From Nipponacmea schrenckii (Eukaryota > Mollusca > Gastropoda > Lottiidae), in assembly GCA_030562195.1 (NCBI GenBank), contig CM060202.1, forward strand, positions 29,126,317-29,190,316: a DNA stretch of 64,000 nt. Direction: 5' to 3'. A model generated the notes under the pieces. That model was not told where the DNA came from. It saw only the letters and a list, made by a program, of their open reading frames with translations, and did not search any database. The position numbers were made by a program, and so were the translations under genes. The first letter of the stretch is position 1. The number at the start of each line of letters is the position of its first letter. Shown here in pieces: positions 59,011 to 64,000 of the stretch.

Positions 59011-61436
59011 CAAAATTTCTGTGGGATATTACAACAATATATGTAGATCAATGGCGGTCAACTGTTTTCGTGTTGCATTCCGTTCACTAGTTCGTGCATA
59101 TTTGTTGTTAAAGCAGCTTGAAGTAGTAACCTTTTTGTTTTAACCCATTGTCTTATTGCTACTCTTGTGATCAACGGTTCATCGCTGATTCCTATACGAT
59201 ACGATACGGAAATACTTGCAACTGTATTTCACGATGGCTTCTATATACATAAGTACTATTTTATCAGTAAAACTGTGAAGCGATGATGTAATACTACGAA
59301 TTTCACACTAGTAGGGTGATTTGGCAGAGCGTTAAGGCACACCTGAACTAAATTATAATGTATCTATACCAACCAAGCAATAAAAAACCAATAAATGAAA
59401 TGGAACACTGAAATATAATTCAAGAACATACGATCCGATAACGATTAGAGAACATGATCTAAAACATCTCACAGCGATTTCAGTTGCCATCTTCGCCAAT
59501 TCCTAAAATTGCAGGATCATTTTTCCGATCCGTTGATGATCAAAGGCGGGTTAGTTGCGATTCAGTGCACTCTATTTTCGCTCAGAAGGCGAGCGATCAA
59601 TGCGATGTGTGGGGCGCATACTAGATCTGATTGCGACCTATGGATATCCATTATTGATCAATAAGCACTCTTTAGACGAGAACCCATTTAAAAAACAAAA
59701 GCCTGTAATGTCCTGTCACACTCGTTGGTTTGAAATAATCATCAGAAGAGTATACAACCACATCTCTGCTAAGCAATGCTACAAGATCGACACGAAGCGC
59801 AAAGGATCAAGAAACCGAATTTCTTGGAGAATGCTGATCATCAGCGACAAGATAGAGCTACAGTTGCGATCTTGGCTTCAGGTAGCAGTCTGAAGGCGAT
59901 TTAAGAACTCAAGTAGTTATAAGATGATTTCTGGACGGCGAACTTTGCAAAAATGGAGATCTACTAGAGATCAGGTAGTGCTAGTAAATATCGAGGCACT
60001 CTTTGTAACAATCTGGGTCGATCCAACAGAGCGCTGTAGATCACCATAGGAGTGTTAAGTTGGTTATTTGCCATTTTCGTTGAACGTGATGCCGCAAGTT
60101 CCCAACTAAAGAGGAAATACACCGATTCTGTTCTATTAAACGGTAAAATAAATAATCTATTTCGCAATGTTTGATCAATCACATTGACTATTATAGTCAT
60201 ATATAGTGATATATTATCGTTTTACAGTGTTTTACAGTGAAACAAGTCGTTCCACACTGATTTAAACCCATAAAGGAAGGTTTCAGTGTTATAAACTGAT
60301 GGTTTTACAAAGGAAAGTTTCATAGTGATATAAAATAATACAGCATCGGTCTTTGGTGTCTTTTACGGATCTGGAATTAATTGAAATTAAATTGAGAGGG
60401 AAATATTGGAGACAGTTTTATTAGAAAGGTAATGGGATAAATTATTAATAGACGGCGTCATTTTGTTTCATTTAAATCAGATTTGTCATTTAGTACATTT
60501 TTGTCATATGATTCTTCTTCTGATCGATCGCTTCCTTGCTTCGAATTTTTCTTGAATTTGGCCACTCTAAACTGTATGAAAAAAATCTGTTAAGCCGTTA
60601 TATCAGTATATTTTATAAAAAGGGGGAACTAATCATACCGTTGCTGGAATTGTGACCAATAAAATACTGGGAAAATGGTTTGGAAGTTTGTAAATTCACC
60701 CACCGTAACTAAACTTGTGACTTATAATGAAAGAAATGTAATATTTCTGATATTGGATCAGCGAGGCAATTTTAATATGCATGGTTCTATCTGCGCCTCA
60801 TTTATATATATTTCGTATGTTTATCTTTTACAAAGTAATATTGTTTTTAAAAAATGACTATCGGGTCAGTGACCCCACGAGAGAAAGACTAATCAATGAA
60901 TAGTAACAGTCTTGACTAATTAGGATGCTTTCATAATTACACTGGACATCTGTGATGTAACACGTGATGAATATGGCATTGACCCTCGGTAAGGGACGTT
61001 TGAATTACACGTGACACGTGAAAGAAGACGGATTTAGACCTGGACAGAAAGGTATAAACGAAAATCAAAATATAGAAAAATATGAAAAGCAATAGGGTCT
61101 TGATAAAAATCAAATCATAAAATCTGTTTGAAATCTTAATTCTCAAATTGGAATGTTGTCTTTTTATTGGTATACATAAGTCTTTCATGTTCCCCTGTCA
61201 TTCTTCTTGGAGACTAAGCATAACAATACTACTTCTTAAAATGGACATAAACTGAAAGTCTCAAACTTGGTCAATAATAGTATATAGTATAAAAAAGCAG
61301 AAACAGTATATAGTTTATTCATCAGTTAGTTTCACAAGCTTCAATGACTAAAGAATAGATTCTCTATAGAACCCAATAAAGAAGTAGATAATTTCTTATC
61401 AAATTGATGTATGCTGAAAATAATGGTCTCTACTTG
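59011..61436. other. No gene seen
   Basis: A 112-codon plus-strand frame at 59555-59893 lies in a less AT-rich patch, with no recognisable domain, no supporting splice sites and no repeats. It may be an old transposon remnant. Elsewhere nothing is supported. Confidence 0.35.
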
Positions 61437-62757
61437 AGTGCTTCTATAGGAGAGTATCTCTTATAACACCTAATACTTGTAACCTAGGCCAGTGCTTCTA
61501 TAGGAGAATATCTCTCATAACACCTAATACTTGTGACCTAAGCTAGTGCTTCTATAGGAGAGTATCTCTTATAACACCTAATACTTGTAACCTAGGCCAG
61601 TGCTTCTATAGGAGAGTATCTCTTATAACACATAATACTTGTGACCTAGACCAGTACTTCTATTGCAGAATATCTCTCATAACACCTAATACTTGTGACC
61701 TAAGCTAGTGCTTCTATAGGAGAGTATCTCTTATAACACATAATACTTGTGACCTAGACCAGTACTTCTATTGCAGAATATCTCTCATAACACCTAATAC
61801 TTGTGACCTAAGCTAGTGCTTCTATAGGAGAGTATCTCTTATAACACCTAATACTTGTAACCTAGGCCAGTGCTTCTATAGGAGAGTATCTCTTATAACA
61901 CATAATACTTGTACCTAGACCAGTACTTCTATGAGATATCTCTATAACACTAATACTTGTGACCTAGCTAGTGCTTCTATAGGAGAGTATCTCTTATAAC
62001 ACTAATACTTGTGACCTAGACCAGTACTTCTATTGCAGAATATCTCTCATAACACCTAATACTTGTGACCTAAGCTAGTGCTTCTATAGGAGAGTATCTC
62101 TTATAACACCTAATACTTGTAACCTAGGCCAGTGCTTCTATAGGAGAATATCTCTTATAATACCTTATACCTGTGACCTAAGCTAGTGCTTCTATAGGAG
62201 AGTATCTCTTATAACACCTAATACTTGTAACCTAGGCCAGTGCTTCTATAGGAGAATATCTCTTATAATACCTAATACTTGTGACCTAGGCTAGTGCTTC
62301 TATAGGAGAGTATCTCTTATAACACCTAATACTTGTGACCTAGGCTAGTGCTTCTATAGGAGAGTATCTCTTATAATACCTAATACTTGTGACCTAGACC
62401 AGTGCTTCTATAGGAGAGTATCTCTTATAACACCTAATACTTGTGATCTTGGCCAGTTTCTCTATAAGAGAGTATCTCTTATAACACCTAATACTTGTGA
62501 TCTAGACCAGTACTTCTATAGGAGTGTATCTCTTATAACACCTAATACTTGTGATCTAGACCAGTACTTCTATAGGAGAGTATCTCTTATAACACTTAAT
62601 ACTTGTGATCTAGGCTAGTGCTTATATAGGAGAGTATCTCTTATAACACTTAATACTTGTGATCTAGGCTAGTGCTTATATAGGAGAGTATCTCTTATAA
62701 CACCTAATACTTGTGACATAGGCTAGTGCTTCTATAGGGGAGTATCTCTTATAAGTT
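61437..62757. repeat. Minisatellite, 54-bp unit, about 24 copies
   Basis: The unit is 'agtgcttctataggagagta' + 'tctcttataacacctaatac' + 'ttgtgacctaggcc'. Subtypes with 'agtacttctattgcagaat' or 'tgatctagacc' occur in local blocks and in a repeated order (61.46-61.75 kb and 61.75-62.1 kb), so larger multi-unit duplications took place. One stretch (61910-61970) has several small deletions. Confidence 0.95.
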
Positions 62758-62811
62758 ATAACATCCTGAACAATATATCCATTAAACTAAGTAACTATTA
62801 AATCTAAGTGT

Positions 62812-63003
62812 GGGGTCCCAACTTTAAGAATTCAGTGTTTAAAATAAAAAAGGGTCCTAACTTTTAAAATCCAGTATTTGAAATAAAGAGGGATCTCAAC
62901 TTTAAGAATTCGATGTTTAAAATAAAAAAGGGGTCCTAACTTTTAAAATCCAGCATTTAAAATAAAGAGGGATCCCATCTTTAAGAATCCAGTATTTTTA
63001 ATA
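62812..63003. repeat. Minisatellite, ~39-bp unit in a two-unit pattern, 5 copies
   Basis: 'gggtcccaactttaagaatt' / 'ggtcctaacttttaaaatcc' alternate, each followed by 'tttaaaataaa'. Repeat starts are at 62814, 62853, 62891, 62932 and 62969; the dimer period is about 79 bp. Confidence 0.85.
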
Positions 63004-64000
63004 TAAAGAATGAAAGTGTAAGAATAATGGCAGGATAGTTTCATGTTTTACGATACTATCTCAGAGTAATCTGATACACGTCTACTGCCTGCTATTCTCT
63101 CACACTAGTGTAAAATTAACCATGTTTCAGCGAAATACAACACCCATAGCTTACATTCCAACTTCCGTTTGTCAGGCACAAAAGGTTAATCTACGTTGTT
63201 TTCAATGTGAGATTTTAACTTGGTGAGTTTTGTTTCGCAATTTATGTCCGTTTTTTTTTGTATTTTGTTGACGATGGGTAATTTTCATCCGAGATTATGT
63301 TTATATGATATGTGTAGGGATTACATGACATCCTCCATTACGGCTCATTGTCGTCAGTAAATTATCTGTCATTGTTTCTGTGATATGTTACACAGGAGTT
63401 ACAACATACATCTGATATTTAAAGGTTGGCTATAGCGTTAATAAAGTCTATAACAGTATTCCGTAGTGTTCGATATATTATATTTTGTCGGTTGGTGTTA
63501 TTACTATAAGAATAACAACAAAGACAGATTATATAATTGGATTGTTTTGATGTGGAACTATTGTTAGAACTGTTTTTACATCACTGTGTCTTGCATAATT
63601 TTCGAATTCTGTTTAAATTCGTTGGATACCAAAACTGTTATTTATTACTTACCGTGTTTTGTCGTGTGTGGGATATCGACTCTTTGACAATTTTCTAAGT
63701 GATGGTTTATAGTTAGTGTGTCTATTCTGGATTATTTATTTTAATGTAATTGGGATCATAACGTTTGATAGTTAGGGTACGTATGAAGTGATCCTATGCC
63801 CTTTTGAACACTTTTGCGTTTTCTTTGTCATGATACTGCTTGATTTGTGAGGAACTTATTTGCATGCCGTTTGCATATTATGCAAATAAGACCATGTACA
63901 CGAGATTTTAGCAGATTAATTTGCGAGAGATATTCTCTGAAAAGCATCGGAATGGAAGTTGGTATTTTGTCATTTAGAGATGAAATACTACTTTCAATTC
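63004..64000. other. No gene seen
   Basis: Right end of the window, AT-rich, no coding signal. A short 'ttgcatgccgtttgcatatt' + 'atgcaaat' run near 63861-63888 contains two octamer-like ATGCAAAT/ATTTGCAT motifs in opposite orientations. Confidence 0.4.

Noticed and set aside
59555..59893. 112-codon plus-strand frame
   Set aside because: No domain, splice sites or repeat relationship; length is compatible with chance in a less AT-rich patch.

Overview
This window looks like nuclear DNA from an animal, most likely a marine invertebrate and plausibly a mollusc. The evidence is split genes with GT-AG introns, a clear metazoan TLC-domain membrane protein (TLCD5/TMEM136 type), a tRNA-derived SINE family, a TTAA-flanked MITE pair and many unrelated minisatellites in AT-rich DNA. 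The phylum call is an inference; nothing here is a definitive species marker. No bacterial operons, rRNA, CRISPR or viral genes were seen.

Layout. (1) 1.5-14.5 kb, minus strand: a gene whose start exon (14303-14543) encodes a two-pass hydrophobic hairpin and whose 3.8-kb exon (2330-6141) encodes a Pro/Glu/Thr/Ala tail with about 20 near-identical 16-residue repeats. The two exons match in splice phase. The reading frame is cut by a TGA at 2330, and a decayed continuation runs to 1496. (2) 14.5-34 kb: no confident gene, several minisatellites (85, 40, 28, 68, 51 and 43 bp), a 491-bp MITE, SINE pieces and a few low-confidence exon candidates. (3) 34.3-37.0 kb: about 40 copies of a 65-bp C-rich/G-rich minisatellite, inside the inferred intron of the next gene. 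(4) 30.7?-41.4 kb, minus strand: a gene encoding about 130 Ser/Thr/Lys/Met nonapeptides followed by an RIIa-type docking/dimerisation domain and at least one more coding exon. (5) 42.97-45.48 kb, plus strand: TLCD5, three coding exons, complete. A second MITE copy sits in its second intron. (6) 45.5-64 kb: no convincing gene; 22-, 30-, 30/60-, 90-, 163-, 54- and 39-bp arrays, a full-length SINE at 54.4 kb and a perfect 32-bp hairpin at 47.5 kb.

The RIIa gene and TLCD5 are transcribed divergently, with 1.6 kb between their first coding bases that probably holds both promoters. There is no evidence that the three genes share a pathway. The shared theme is expansion of short tandem repeats. In coding arrays every length change keeps the frame, while neighbouring non-coding arrays carry many 1-2 base indels. 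The most interesting observations are: the RIIa/nonapeptide gene, whose whole 3.66-kb array can be read as an in-frame optional intron; the TTAA MITE, whose empty site is preserved elsewhere in the window; and the truncated, decaying C-terminus of the P/E-rich membrane protein gene.
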